NCBI RefSeq assembly: GCF_040110915.1 | Contig: NZ_CP157793.1 | Location: 3,298,939-3,362,938, forward strand | Source of the DNA: Stappia sp. | Lineage (GTDB): Bacteria > Pseudomonadota > Alphaproteobacteria > Rhizobiales > Stappiaceae | Length of the DNA: 64,000 nucleotides | Reading direction: 5' to 3' | Shown here: positions 44,225-52,656 of the stretch, piece after piece | Layout: each line of letters begins with the position of its first letter | How positions within the stretch are numbered: position 1 is the first letter of the stretch | Program-made: the position numbers and the translations under genes | The notes under the pieces: generated by a model | The model's database searches: none | Told to the model about the DNA's origin: nothing | The model's input: only the letters and a program-made list of their open reading frames with translations

Positions 44225-45496
44225 GTGATCGAAGCGGCGATGTATGTCGCGCTCGGGTTCTGCGCCGCCGGTCTGCTGGCGTTGGCGGTCCTGTCCGCCG
44301 TGTGGCGGCGCGCCGTCCGGCTCACGCGGCAGGCGGTCGAGGCGACCTCGCCCATGCGCCATGCCGATGTCCGCGCCGAGATCGGCGCCCTCAAGGCCCG
44401 CAACGCGCTTGAACAGCGCCGGCTCGAGACCGGTCTGGAGCGCCTGCAGAACGAGCTCGTCTCCAACCGGGTCGCCCGCGACCGCGCGGAGGCCGCGGCC
44501 AGCGACCTGCGCAAGGAGTTCGTCGCGCGCGATCAGGCGCTGTTGGAGGCGCATGCCCGCGAGGAGGAATTGCGCCGCGACCTCAAGGAGCACGAGGAGG
44601 CGCTGGCCCGCGCCCGGGCCCGCCAACGCGATCTGGAGCGCAGCCTCAAGCGGCTGAGCGCCGCGCCGGAAACGTCGGAGGCGCCCGCCGCCGTCCCGGA
44701 GGACGGAACGGGCGATCTGCGGCGGTCCTCGGATCTGGCGCGCATCGCCTCGCTGGAGAGCGAACTCGCCGCCCTGCGCCGCGCCTTGAAGGTCGCGCAG
44801 GCCGGCACCGGCGGCGACAGCGCCGGGAGCGAGCGCCCCGCCGATCGACAGGCCCGACGCGCCCGCGACGACCGGCTGTTCGACACCGAATCCAAGCTGA
44901 TCGCCGCCCAGGCGGAAATCACCCGCCTGTCGGTGCTGCTGGAAGACGCGCGCGCCGCCGCGCCCGAGTCCGACGCCGGGCTGTCGCCGGTCGATGCCGA
45001 ACGCCTCGCCCGGCTCGATGCCGAAACCGACCGGCTGGAGGCGGAGAACGCCCGCTTGCGGGCCGACCTGCACAGCAACGACGCCTTCGCCTCGCTGCGC
45101 CGCGAACTGACCGATCTGGCGGACATCGTCAGCGCGCGCCTCGACGCGCAGCCCGCACCCGAAACCCCGACAGCCGCCCCCCCGACGGCCGAAGCGCCGG
45201 AGGTGTCTTCCGCGCCCTCGCCGGACGCCCCGCCGACCGTGCAACCGGCGTCGGAGGCCACGCCGCCGCCGGCGGGCGTGTCGGCCCGGGGCGACGAGGA
45301 GCGCTCGCTCTCCTCCGTGGCGCAGTCGCTGTCGGCGCGCATCGGTGCCGCGCGCAAGCGGCTGAAGACCGACAAGCCGGCGGCAGCGGAGCCGGACGAC
45401 ACGGCAAGCGCCGCCACGGATGCCGCCACGGCCCCCTCCGGGCGCAAGACCGGGCACCGCGCCGGCGACCGGTCGAAGCGCAAGGCCGGCGGCTGA
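44225..45496 (+). CDS. Membrane-anchored coiled-coil protein, unknown function
   Basis: Not recognised as a characterised family. The 423 residues begin with one transmembrane helix (YVALGFCAAGLLALAVLSAVW) and then a cytosolic basic segment. Residues 50-150 are a strong coiled coil (long Glu/Arg/Leu heptads), followed by a second coiled stretch at 170-300 and an Ala/Pro-rich disordered tail ending in basic residues. It resembles other one-TM coiled-coil proteins of Hyphomicrobiales in layout only. The start is GTG at 44225; an ATG five codons later (44240) is an alternative. It is convergent with the PAS kinase gene. Confidence 0.7.
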   Translation: MIEAAMYVALGFCAAGLLALAVLSAVWRRAVRLTRQAVEATSPMRHADVRAEIGALKARNALEQRRLETGLERLQNELVSNRVARDRAEAAASDLRKEFVARDQALLEAHAREEELRRDLKEHEEALARARARQRDLERSLKRLSAAPETSEAPAAVPEDGTGDLRRSSDLARIASLESELAALRRALKVAQAGTGGDSAGSERPADRQARRARDDRLFDTESKLIAAQAEITRLSVLLEDARAAAPESDAGLSPVDAERLARLDAETDRLEAENARLRADLHSNDAFASLRRELTDLADIVSARLDAQPAPETPTAAPPTAEAPEVSSAPSPDAPPTVQPASEATPPPAGVSARGDEERSLSSVAQSLSARIGAARKRLKTDKPAAAEPDDTASAATDAATAPSGRKTGHRAGDRSKRKAGG

Positions 45497-45620
45497 ACCG
45501 CCGGGCGCGTCCCGGATCGCGGCTGGATCGCGACACCCGGAACCCGGGCCGGCATGAGATTGCCCGCCGCCGCCCATCCGCGACCCTGCGCTTGTCAAAG
45601 CTTGCGCTTGTCGGGCCCTG

Positions 45621-45668
45621 CGCTCAACGGGGCATGCGCTCAGCGGGGCATTCGCTCAGCGGGGCATG
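45621..45668 (+). repeat. 16-bp tandem repeat x3 at the end of the PAS kinase gene
   Basis: CGCTCAGCGGGGCATG is present three times in a row (45621, 45637, 45653) with one mismatch in each of the first two copies. The third copy contains the kinase stop codon and its last codons, so the first two look like slippage duplicates of the gene end. The convergent coiled-coil gene stops 125 bp away. Confidence 0.75.
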
Positions 45669-48466
45669 CGGATTTCGAAGCGCGCGCCGGTGCCCGGCCA
45701 CCCGCGCGCCGTCACCGTCCAGCCATGCCGGTTGGCGGCCGCCTCGCAGATGGCGAGCCCGATGCCGCTGCCATCGGCCACGGCCCGGCCGTGCAGGCGT
45801 TTGAACGGCTGGAACATGGTCTCCGCCCCCTCCGGGTCGAAGCCGATGCCATTGTCCTCAACGGTCAGGCAATGCGCCTCGTCGTCGGCGCAGGCCTGAA
45901 AGCGCACCCGCAGATGCGGAGTCCGGTCGGCCGCGCGATACTTGAGCGCATTGGTGATCAGATTGTAGACGATCTCCCGCAAGGAGACCGGATCCGCGCT
46001 GATCGGGACCGGGTCGGTCTCGACCTCCACCGCCGTGCCGGCGGCCTGGATCTCCTCCTTGAGGTCGTCGAGCACCTGCGCCACCACCGTCTCCACCCGG
46101 AGCTGGGTGCGCTCCAGCGGCCGGTTGGTCGCCTGCGTGTAGCTCAGCAGGTCGGAAATCAGGCGGCTGCCGTTGCGCGCCGCGCGCACGATCACCTCCA
46201 GCGCGGACTGCAATTCCGCCTCGTCCTCGGCGCCGAGCGCGGTCTGCATCACATCGGCGTAGAGCCGGATCTTGCGCAGGGGCTCCTGCAGGTCGTGCGA
46301 TGCGACGAAGGCGAATTGCTTGAGGCTTTCGTTCGCCGCCTCCAGCCGCGACGCGTGATCGAGCAGGCGGTTGTTCGCCTCCCTGAGCGGGGTCACGTCC
46401 CGCCCGATCGACAGGATTTCGCGCGGCCGCCCGCTCAGGTCGTGGATCAGCATGCTGATCCACAGGATGTTGCGCGCCCGGCCCGCGTGATCGTGGTTGA
46501 CCTGTTCCTGCATCGACACGGGGTGTTCCCGGGTCATGGCGGCGAGCTGCGCCATCAGCGGCTCGCGAAACTTGGCCGGCACGAGTTCCATGAAGCGCCG
46601 ACCCATCAGCGCCTCTTCGTCGGGGCCGAAGAAATCGATGTAGTGACGGTTGGCGAAAAACAGCGTGGTATCGGGATGCGCCCGCGAGATCAGGTCGGGC
46701 AGGCGGTCGACGAGAAGACGATAGTCGCGTTCCGCGCGGCGGCTTTCGTAGAGCGCGCGATTGCGACGGGTGACGTCGGTCAGCATCATCGTCACCTTGC
46801 GCATCCCGCTGTCGTCCTCCAGAAGCTGCGCGGAAAGCTCCACATCGACGACGGAAAGCTCGGGACCGACGCACAGGCGGCACGGCTCGTTGGCGACGCT
46901 GCGCGTGCGAAACAGGCGCGGCCAGATTTCCTCGTTCAGACTGTCCAGCGCTTCGGGCGCCACGAGCTCCCCGAAGGACCGTCCGATCACCTCGTCGCGC
47001 GGGCGGTCGAGGCGGTCGAGAAAGGCCTCGCTCGCCTCCTCCACCACGCCGGCGTCGGACAGCGACACCAAGAGCGCCGGCGCGGTTCGGTAAAGGCGCT
47101 CGAGGCGGCGCTTGTCCTCGCCCAGACGATGCGTGAGCACCTGCAACTCGCGCCGCCGATCGACGGTGGCGCTGATGTTGCTGAACAGCACCGTCAGCTC
47201 CTCCTCGGCGCTTCGGAACATGCTGATCCGCCACCAGCCGCGCTCGGCATCGAGGTGATGGTGATACTCGAACTGCTGCGGCGCGCCGGTCGCCAGCACC
47301 TCGGCGAAACGGGCCGGCAGATCGCCCGGCAGCAGGCGCGCCAGCACATCGAACAGCAAGGCCCCCTCCAGCTCGCGCAACTCGCGCGCCGCCGCGCGGG
47401 CAATCGCGGGGTTGGCTTCCATGATCAGGTAATTGATCGGCCGCCCGTCCGGTCTGCGCACCGGCGTCAGGCGAAGAAGCCCGTCCTGCGACAGACGGAA
47501 GATCTTCCGGTAGGCCTGCTCGCTGGCCTGCGGCGCCTCGCTGGGACGGATCGGCTCGGCCCGCGCCAGCACGGCCGTCACCCGCCCGGCGGCATCGCGG
47601 ACCGGATGGTAGGACACCTCGTACTGATCGCCCCGCCGCTCGGTCCGCGACCAGATCCAGGCGCGAAACGACACGGCGTCCCCGGCCAGCGCACGGTCGA
47701 TGTTCGGCTTGCGCAGCCGGAACAGGTCATGGCCGATGGTTTCGGCCACCGGCCGCCCGATGATATCGGACGCATCCCTGCTTTCGATTCCCGCATAGGC
47801 GTCATTCGCAAATCGGATGATGTAATCGCGATCGCAGACGTAGATCGGCGTCGTCGCCGTCTCCAGAGCGAGGCGCAGCGCCGCGCCTTCCCACTCCGCC
47901 CGCCCGAAGTCGGCAGGAGCCGGTGGGTCGGATCGCGCCTTGTCGTCCGGGGCGGCCCCGGCACGTCGGTCATCCGGATCGCGGCAGACGCCCGGGTCCA
48001 ATGCAGGACCGCCCGGCGTCAGGGGCTCGGCCGGCGCCCGGGCTTCTGTCCCCTGCGCGTGCAAGCCCGGCGCTTTGATTTCCTGCGCGTGCAAGCCCGA
48101 CGCTTTGATTTCCTGCGCGTGCAAGCCCGACGGGTTTCTTCCTTGCGCGTGCAAGCCCGACGCTTTGTTCTCCTGCGCGTGCAAGCCCGACGCTTTGCTC
48201 TCCTGCGCGTGCAAGCCCGACGCTTTGCTCTCCTGCGCGTGCAAGCCCGACGCTTTGTTCTCCTGCGCGTGCAAGCCCGACGCTTTGTTCTCCTGCGCGT
48301 GCAAGCCCGACGCTTTGATTTCCTGCGCGTGCAAACCCGACGCTGGGGGGGGCTCCGGCGCGCGACGGTCAGCATGTGGATCGAACGACGGTGCGTTGTC
48401 CTCCCCCGCGGTCTCCCCGCGGGTCTGTCTGCTTCCGGCCTCGCCGGACCGCACGGGTTCATCCAT
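45656..48466 (-). CDS. PAS-domain sensor histidine kinase with N-terminal decapeptide repeats
   Basis: A 936-residue soluble kinase. Residues 1-41 are charged and disordered; 42-141 are ten tandem copies of ASGLHAQENK-type decapeptides; then about four PAS/PAC segments (for example PIYVCDRDYIIRFANDAYAGI, ALLVSLSDAGVVEEASEAFL and DLISRAHPDTTLFFANRHYI). The transmitter has His724 in FVASHDLQEPLRK, the N box IVYNLITNALKYR and the G boxes DNGIGFDPEG and DGSGIGLAI. No LOV cysteine motif is present. It has no membrane spans and no adjacent response regulator, so its target is unknown. The ATG at 48466 is used because longer versions lack conservation; its ribosome site is weak. It ends in a 16-bp repeat. 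Confidence 0.82.
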   Translation of the reverse strand: MDEPVRSGEAGSRQTRGETAGEDNAPSFDPHADRRAPEPPPASGLHAQEIKASGLHAQENKASGLHAQENKASGLHAQESKASGLHAQESKASGLHAQENKASGLHAQGRNPSGLHAQEIKASGLHAQEIKAPGLHAQGTEARAPAEPLTPGGPALDPGVCRDPDDRRAGAAPDDKARSDPPAPADFGRAEWEGAALRLALETATTPIYVCDRDYIIRFANDAYAGIESRDASDIIGRPVAETIGHDLFRLRKPNIDRALAGDAVSFRAWIWSRTERRGDQYEVSYHPVRDAAGRVTAVLARAEPIRPSEAPQASEQAYRKIFRLSQDGLLRLTPVRRPDGRPINYLIMEANPAIARAAARELRELEGALLFDVLARLLPGDLPARFAEVLATGAPQQFEYHHHLDAERGWWRISMFRSAEEELTVLFSNISATVDRRRELQVLTHRLGEDKRRLERLYRTAPALLVSLSDAGVVEEASEAFLDRLDRPRDEVIGRSFGELVAPEALDSLNEEIWPRLFRTRSVANEPCRLCVGPELSVVDVELSAQLLEDDSGMRKVTMMLTDVTRRNRALYESRRAERDYRLLVDRLPDLISRAHPDTTLFFANRHYIDFFGPDEEALMGRRFMELVPAKFREPLMAQLAAMTREHPVSMQEQVNHDHAGRARNILWISMLIHDLSGRPREILSIGRDVTPLREANNRLLDHASRLEAANESLKQFAFVASHDLQEPLRKIRLYADVMQTALGAEDEAELQSALEVIVRAARNGSRLISDLLSYTQATNRPLERTQLRVETVVAQVLDDLKEEIQAAGTAVEVETDPVPISADPVSLREIVYNLITNALKYRAADRTPHLRVRFQACADDEAHCLTVEDNGIGFDPEGAETMFQPFKRLHGRAVADGSGIGLAICEAAANRHGWTVTARGWPGTGARFEIRMPR
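48044..48343 (-). repeat. 30-bp minisatellite, 10 units, inside the PAS kinase gene
   Basis: Ten contiguous 30-bp units encode ASGLHAQ plus a three-residue variable end (EIK, ENK, ESK, GRN, GTE). Units differ mainly at the last codons, and the two outer units are the most diverged. The unit length is a multiple of three, so copy-number change would keep the frame. Contiguity and the absence of spacers rule out CRISPR. Confidence 0.9.
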
Positions 48467-48752
48467 GTCCACGCGCGCCCTTTCACCGCACACGCCGCAT
48501 CCGGACGCTCTTGCTTGCAAAACCCGCCCCTGCAGAAGACGGCTCACAAATGCCGCGTCCGCCTCGCGCCGGATTGCCCGGGCGGCGACGTTACGGCAGT
48601 TTATGCGTGTTACGCGGCAACGCAAACCGCCGATCCGTCGCGTTCCGCCCACCTGCCTACGACAGGGGGTGTGCGGCCGCGCGGAACCTGGCGCAGCCTG
48701 CAATCCGGGGCCGGAGCCCCCGTTCGCACATGTGACCGAAGAGGATCCGCCT

Positions 48753-49148
48753 ATGGCAAGCGACGTCATTCCGCATCCCGCCCCGCGCAACGTCCTCGGC
48801 GGCGCGCTGCGCAGCTGCTGCCTTGCCCCGCGTACCGGCTTCTTTCGCGACGGCCTGTGCCGCACGGACGACCGCGACCGGGGGCGACATGTGATCTGCG
48901 CGCAGATGACCGAGGCGTTCCTGGCCTTCACCCGGGCGCGCGGCAACGACCTGTCGACGCCGCGTCCGGAGTTCGCGTTTCCCGGCCTCGCTCCCGGCGA
49001 CCGCTGGTGCCTGTGCGCGCTGCGCTGGCGCGAAGCGCTCGAGGCGGACGTGGCGCCGCCGGTCATTCTCGAGGCTTGCGACGCCCATGCGTTGGACTAC
49101 GTTCCCCTTGAGATCCTTCGCCAGCACGCAATCGAGGCCACGCAGTGA
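48753..49148 (+). CDS. DUF2237 family protein
   Basis: A 131-residue soluble protein. NVLGGALRSCCLAPRTGFFRDGLCRTDDRDRGRHVICAQMTEAFLAFTRARGNDLSTPRPEFAFPGL is read as an unbroken DUF2237 domain (quoted segments: NVLGGALRSCC, RDGLCRT, GRHVICAQMTEAFLAF). It has eight cysteines, several in the conserved positions of the family, which suggests metal binding or redox chemistry; no activity is known. The ATG at 48753 gives the family start. Its TGA overlaps the GTG of selO (GTGA), so the two are translated together. Divergent from the PAS kinase by 286 bp. Confidence 0.82.
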   Translation: MASDVIPHPAPRNVLGGALRSCCLAPRTGFFRDGLCRTDDRDRGRHVICAQMTEAFLAFTRARGNDLSTPRPEFAFPGLAPGDRWCLCALRWREALEADVAPPVILEACDAHALDYVPLEILRQHAIEATQ

Positions 49149-50614
49149 CGATCGACCCGGGCTTTCGCTTCGACACGACCTACACCCGGCTTCCGCAAGC
49201 CTTCTACACCGCCCTGCCGCCGCAGCCGGTCGCGGCCCCCGAGACGGTGATCGTCAATCACGCCCTCGCCGAAACGCTCGGTCTCGACCTCTCCGCGCTC
49301 GACGGCGACGGTCTGGCGAAGCTGTTTTCGGGGAATACGCCGCCCACCGGCGCCACCCCCTTCGCGCAGGCCTACGCCGGGCACCAGTTCGGGCATTTCA
49401 CCATGCTCGGCGACGGCCGTGCGGTCGTCTGGGGCGAACATGTGACCCCCGACGGCACCCGCGTCGATCTGCAGTTCAAGGGATCGGGGCGCACCCCCTA
49501 TTCGCGCGGCGGCGACGGGCGCGCAGCACTCGGGCCGATGCTGCGCGAATACATCGTCAGCGAGGCGATGCACGCGCTCAAGGTGCCGACCACCCGCGCG
49601 CTCGCCGTCGTCAAGACCGGCGAGGCGGTGTTTCGCGACACGCCCCAGCCCGGCGCCATCCTGACGCGGGTCGCGCGCTCCCACATCCGCGTCGGGACCT
49701 TCCAGTATGCGGCGGCCCATCGGGATCCCGCGCTGCTGCCGGCCCTCTTCGCCCATGCGCTCGAGCGGCATTTTCCCGAAGCGGCGTCCGCCGACACCCC
49801 GGCGCTCGCCGTGCTCGATGCCATGGCCGAGCGTCAGGCGGCGCTGATCGCCGAGTGGATGCGCGTCGGCTTCATCCACGGCGTGATGAACACCGACAAT
49901 GTCGCGCTGTCGGGCGAAACCATCGACTACGGCCCCTGCGCCTTCATGGATGTCTACGACCCGGCCACGGTGTTCAGCTCCATCGACCGCATGGGCCGCT
50001 ACGCCTATGCCAACCAGCCGGTGATCGCGCAGTGGAACCTCGCCCGCTTCGCCGAAACGCTGCTGCCGCTGATCGACGCCGACACCGACGCGGCCATCGC
50101 GCAGGCCGAAAAATGCGTGAACGGCTTTCCGGCCCGCTTCAAGACGCATTGGCTCGCGATGATGCGCAAGAAACTCGGCCTGTTCGGAGAGCGCGAGGGC
50201 GACGAGGCCCTGATCGCGGATCTGCTCGACTGGATGCACACCGCAAGCGCCGATTACACCAACACCTTCCGCGATCTCGCGAGTGCCCTCGCCGAAGACA
50301 GGCGCCCGGCGGGCGGGGCCTTCGACGATGCAGGCTTCGCCGCCTGGCACGCGCGCTGGAGCGCGCGGCTCGGCGAGAACCCCAAGCCGACAAAGTCGTC
50401 GCTCTGTCTGATGCGGGCGGCGAATCCGGCCGTCATTCCGCGCAATCACAAGGTCGAGGAGGCGCTTGCCGCCGCAACCCGTAACGACCTGCGCCCGCTG
50501 CATGATCTGCTCGACGCGCTGGCCGACCCTTACACGGACCGCCCCGACCGCGCCGCCTACACGACGCCGCCGGCCGCCGGGGAGCGGGTGCTGCAGACCT
50601 TTTGCGGAACCTGA
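49145..50614 (+). CDS. selO: Protein adenylyltransferase SelO (YdiU family)
   Basis: A 489-residue pseudokinase-fold enzyme. FAQAYAGHQFGHFTMLGDGRAVVWGEH, FKGSGRTPYSRGGDGRAALGPMLREYI and MRVGFIHGVMNTDNVALSGETIDYGPCAFMD are the SelO core, including Asp and Asn metal ligands in HGVMNTDN and DYGP. Known SelO transfers AMP to Ser/Thr/Tyr of proteins, often of redox metabolism, in the cytosol. Cys487 near the C-terminus (QTFCGT) corresponds to the residue that forms a regulatory disulfide in E. coli. The start is GTG at 49145, coupled to the DUF2237 gene. Length is normal. Confidence 0.93.
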   Translation: MTIDPGFRFDTTYTRLPQAFYTALPPQPVAAPETVIVNHALAETLGLDLSALDGDGLAKLFSGNTPPTGATPFAQAYAGHQFGHFTMLGDGRAVVWGEHVTPDGTRVDLQFKGSGRTPYSRGGDGRAALGPMLREYIVSEAMHALKVPTTRALAVVKTGEAVFRDTPQPGAILTRVARSHIRVGTFQYAAAHRDPALLPALFAHALERHFPEAASADTPALAVLDAMAERQAALIAEWMRVGFIHGVMNTDNVALSGETIDYGPCAFMDVYDPATVFSSIDRMGRYAYANQPVIAQWNLARFAETLLPLIDADTDAAIAQAEKCVNGFPARFKTHWLAMMRKKLGLFGEREGDEALIADLLDWMHTASADYTNTFRDLASALAEDRRPAGGAFDDAGFAAWHARWSARLGENPKPTKSSLCLMRAANPAVIPRNHKVEEALAAATRNDLRPLHDLLDALADPYTDRPDRAAYTTPPAAGERVLQTFCGT

Positions 50615-50830
50615 GCCGCGAAGAGGGAGAAAGGCCGCGCAACGCGTGCCGGTACCGACGTCAGGCCGGATCAACGGCCTGACGGCCCGACGCCGGAACG
50701 GCAAGGGTCATCCCCCCGCGCAATCGCACGGGCCATGCGGCAAGGCGCCAGGAAACACCGGATTTCAGGGAGGCTTACTTGGGAAAGCAGGAAAACACTG
50801 CACGTCCCGGGCATGGGTCGTCCGGGAAAA

Positions 50831-50906
50831 TGGTACCCCCAAGGGGACTCGAACCCCTGTTTCCGCCGTGAGAGGGCGGCGTCCTAGACCGCTAGACGAT
50901 GGGGGC
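50831..50906 (-). tRNA. tRNA-Glu (CTC)
   Basis: A 76-nt cloverleaf on minus with the CCA encoded (50831-50833). The anticodon stem CCGCC/GGCGG encloses the loop CTCTCAC, giving anticodon CTC for glutamate (GAG). The T-arm AGGGG-TTCGAGT-CCCCT and the D-arm are normal. The acceptor stem starts with a G-U pair. It stands alone: 50615-51027 holds only this gene, with no clear terminator and only a weak inverted repeat at about 50802-50825. Confidence 0.95.
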
Positions 50907-51027
50907 ATCGCGGGTCTTCGTGACGAAGAGCCGCGTATCTAGACGCTCTTCGCCGCGAATGCAAGACCCGTGTTGCGAAATTCTCCACAGCCGGCTCAGC
51001 GACGCGCGCGCCGCGCGGCGGGACACT

Positions 51028-51399
51028 TCAGCGGGCGACGAAGGCGGTCTCGCCGAGGACCCGCCCGGTTGCCGGGTCGAGATAGAGGAGCTTGCTGGCC
51101 GCGCCCTCGCGCACCAGCAGGATCAGCATGCCCTCCGCCTGGGCCATGCTCTCCACCCGCGCGTCCTTGCCGATGGCAATGGTTGCGGCTATATCGCCAG
51201 CATCCGGGGCGGAGCCGCCCTCGGACAGCCTGTAGATGATGGCCGCGAAGACCGCCATGAAACCGAGCGTCATGATCAGACCGGAAACGGCGAGCAGGCG
51301 TTTCAGTTTCGCCTGAAGGCGTTCCGCTGCCGGGTCGAGCGGCGGCTCGCGATCCGTCTCGTCGTCGTTCAAACCCGGATGAGTCATGTCGATGTCCAC
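51028..51399 (-). CDS. Small one-TM protein divergent from rluD
   Basis: Not recognised as a characterised family. The 123 residues have a charged cytosolic N-terminus, one transmembrane helix (LLAVSGLIMTLGFMAVFAAIIYRL, 36-60) and a periplasmic beta-rich domain of about 60 residues (ATIAIGKDARVESMAQAEGMLILLV; YLDPATGRVLGETAFV). Small proteins of this layout next to rluD occur in alphaproteobacteria, which is the only clue. An ATG at 51387, four codons later, is an alternative; both overlap the rluD start region on the opposite strand. Confidence 0.68.
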   Translation of the reverse strand: MDIDMTHPGLNDDETDREPPLDPAAERLQAKLKRLLAVSGLIMTLGFMAVFAAIIYRLSEGGSAPDAGDIAATIAIGKDARVESMAQAEGMLILLVREGAASKLLYLDPATGRVLGETAFVAR

Positions 51400-52429
51400 C
51401 CCAGAGTCGCCCGAAACCGATCGGGTCGAGGTTACGGTTGCAGCGGAAGAGGACGGCGCGCGGCTCGACCAGTGCCTGGCGCGTCATGTCGAGGAGCTGA
51501 GCCGCAGCCGGGTCCAGTCCCTGATCCGGGACGGCCGGGTCCGCGTCGGCGGGCGGACCATAGTCGAGCCCAAATACCGGGTCAACGCGGGCGAGGCCCT
51601 CGCGCTCGACCTGCCCGAACCCGAGCCGGCCGAGCCGCAAGGCGAGGCCATCGCGCTTACCGTCGTCCATGAAGACGACGAGGTGATCGTCGTCGACAAG
51701 CCGGCCGGGCTCGTCGTCCATCCCGGTGCCGGGCATGCCACCGGCACGCTGGTCAATGCCCTGCTGCATCACTGCGGCGACAGCCTGTCGGGCATCGGCG
51801 GCGTGCGCCGTCCCGGCATCGTCCATCGTCTCGACAAGGACACCAGCGGGCTTCTGGTGGTCGCCAAGACCGACCGGGCGCATCAGGCGCTCTCCGCCCA
51901 ATTCGCCGATCACGGCCGCACGGGCCCGCTCGAGCGCGAATATTGCGCGCTGGTCTGGGGCGCGCCGTCGCAGCTCAAGGGCACGGTCGACGCCGATCTC
52001 GCCCGCTCCGCCGCCAACCGGCAGAAGATCGCGGTCGCCCGCTCCGGCGGCCGCCATGCCGTCACCCACTGGCAGGTAGAGGAACGCTTCTACGCGAAAG
52101 GCGCGCGCGATGCGGGCCGCGCGCCGGTCGCCGCCCTGCTCGCCTGCCGGCTGGAAACGGGCCGCACCCATCAGATCCGCGTCCACATGGCCCATATCGG
52201 CCATCCGCTCATCGGCGATGCGGATTATGGCGCGGGCTTTCGCACCAAGGCGGCGACACTGCCCGATCCGGCGCGCGAAACCGCCTCCGCCTTTCCCCGT
52301 CAGGCCCTCCATGCCCGCCTGCTCGCCTTCGCGCATCCCACGAGCGGCGAGACCCTGCGCTTCGAAAGTCCGTTGCCGGCGGATCTTGCCGCCCTCGTCG
52401 CGGCGTTTCGCGCGATTTCCCACGTCTGA
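51386..52429 (+). CDS. rluD: 23S rRNA pseudouridine synthase RluD/RluA family
   Basis: A 347-residue enzyme. An N-terminal S4 RNA-binding domain (ARLDQCLARHVEELSRSRVQSLIRDGRVRV) is followed by the pseudouridine synthase domain, whose catalytic Asp lies in HRLDKDTSGLLVVAKT. Further conserved pieces are KPAGLVVHPGAGH and ETGRTHQIRVHMAHIGHPLIGD. The combination of S4 domain, sequence and length indicates RluD, which modifies helix 69 of 23S rRNA, rather than RluC. The start ATG at 51386 overlaps the opposite-strand start codon of the small membrane protein; a second ATG at 51392 is possible. It lies 227 bp before rpoH, an order seen in many alphaproteobacteria. Confidence 0.93.
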   Translation: MSMSTPESPETDRVEVTVAAEEDGARLDQCLARHVEELSRSRVQSLIRDGRVRVGGRTIVEPKYRVNAGEALALDLPEPEPAEPQGEAIALTVVHEDDEVIVVDKPAGLVVHPGAGHATGTLVNALLHHCGDSLSGIGGVRRPGIVHRLDKDTSGLLVVAKTDRAHQALSAQFADHGRTGPLEREYCALVWGAPSQLKGTVDADLARSAANRQKIAVARSGGRHAVTHWQVEERFYAKGARDAGRAPVAALLACRLETGRTHQIRVHMAHIGHPLIGDADYGAGFRTKAATLPDPARETASAFPRQALHARLLAFAHPTSGETLRFESPLPADLAALVAAFRAISHV

Positions 52430-52576
52430 CGACAAATCAGGCCGTGTTTTCGTCACGATGCCGCATATATTGGAAGACCGGCGTGCCGACAGGGCGCCGG
52501 TGAAGATGCCCGTCGAGGGACCCGCGCATGCGGCGATCCGGTGCGACCGGGTCCGGAGGGGTCGTCGATCCTCTGG

Positions 52577-52640
52577 GATCTAGTGGTCTTTGAAGATCTA
52601 ACGGTCTTTCGGGATCCAGGGGTCTTTGGGGATCCAGTGG
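52577..52640 (+). repeat. 18-bp tandem repeat (3.5 copies) in the rpoH leader
   Basis: Units begin at 52577, 52595, 52613 and 52631 (partial) and follow GATCTAGTGGTCTTTGAA with changes. Each unit has a GATC palindrome and a GGTCTTT core. It ends 17 bp before the rpoH start codon, so it is probably within the 5' untranslated region, covering the area upstream of the GGGAGAAAGGG ribosome site. Confidence 0.85.
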
Positions 52641-52656
52641 GAGAAAGGGTGCACAG

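Noticed and set aside
42821..45598. A 925-residue minus-strand protein ending in the YHS domain
   Set aside because: Only the last 164 residues resemble a real protein; the rest is antisense to the DUF1134 and coiled-coil genes.
48044..48343. Possible CRISPR array (regular 30-bp repeats)
   Set aside because: Units are contiguous with no spacers and encode an in-frame protein repeat; no cas genes are near.
45554..49111. A 1,185-residue open frame on plus opposite the PAS kinase
   Set aside because: The translation is low complexity and follows the antisense of the kinase; the repeated decapeptide reads open in all frames because its unit is a multiple of three without stops.
50802..50825. 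Terminator for tRNA-Glu
   Set aside because: A short inverted repeat (CCCGG/CCGGG) exists, but the stem is weak and the T-run is distant and interrupted.
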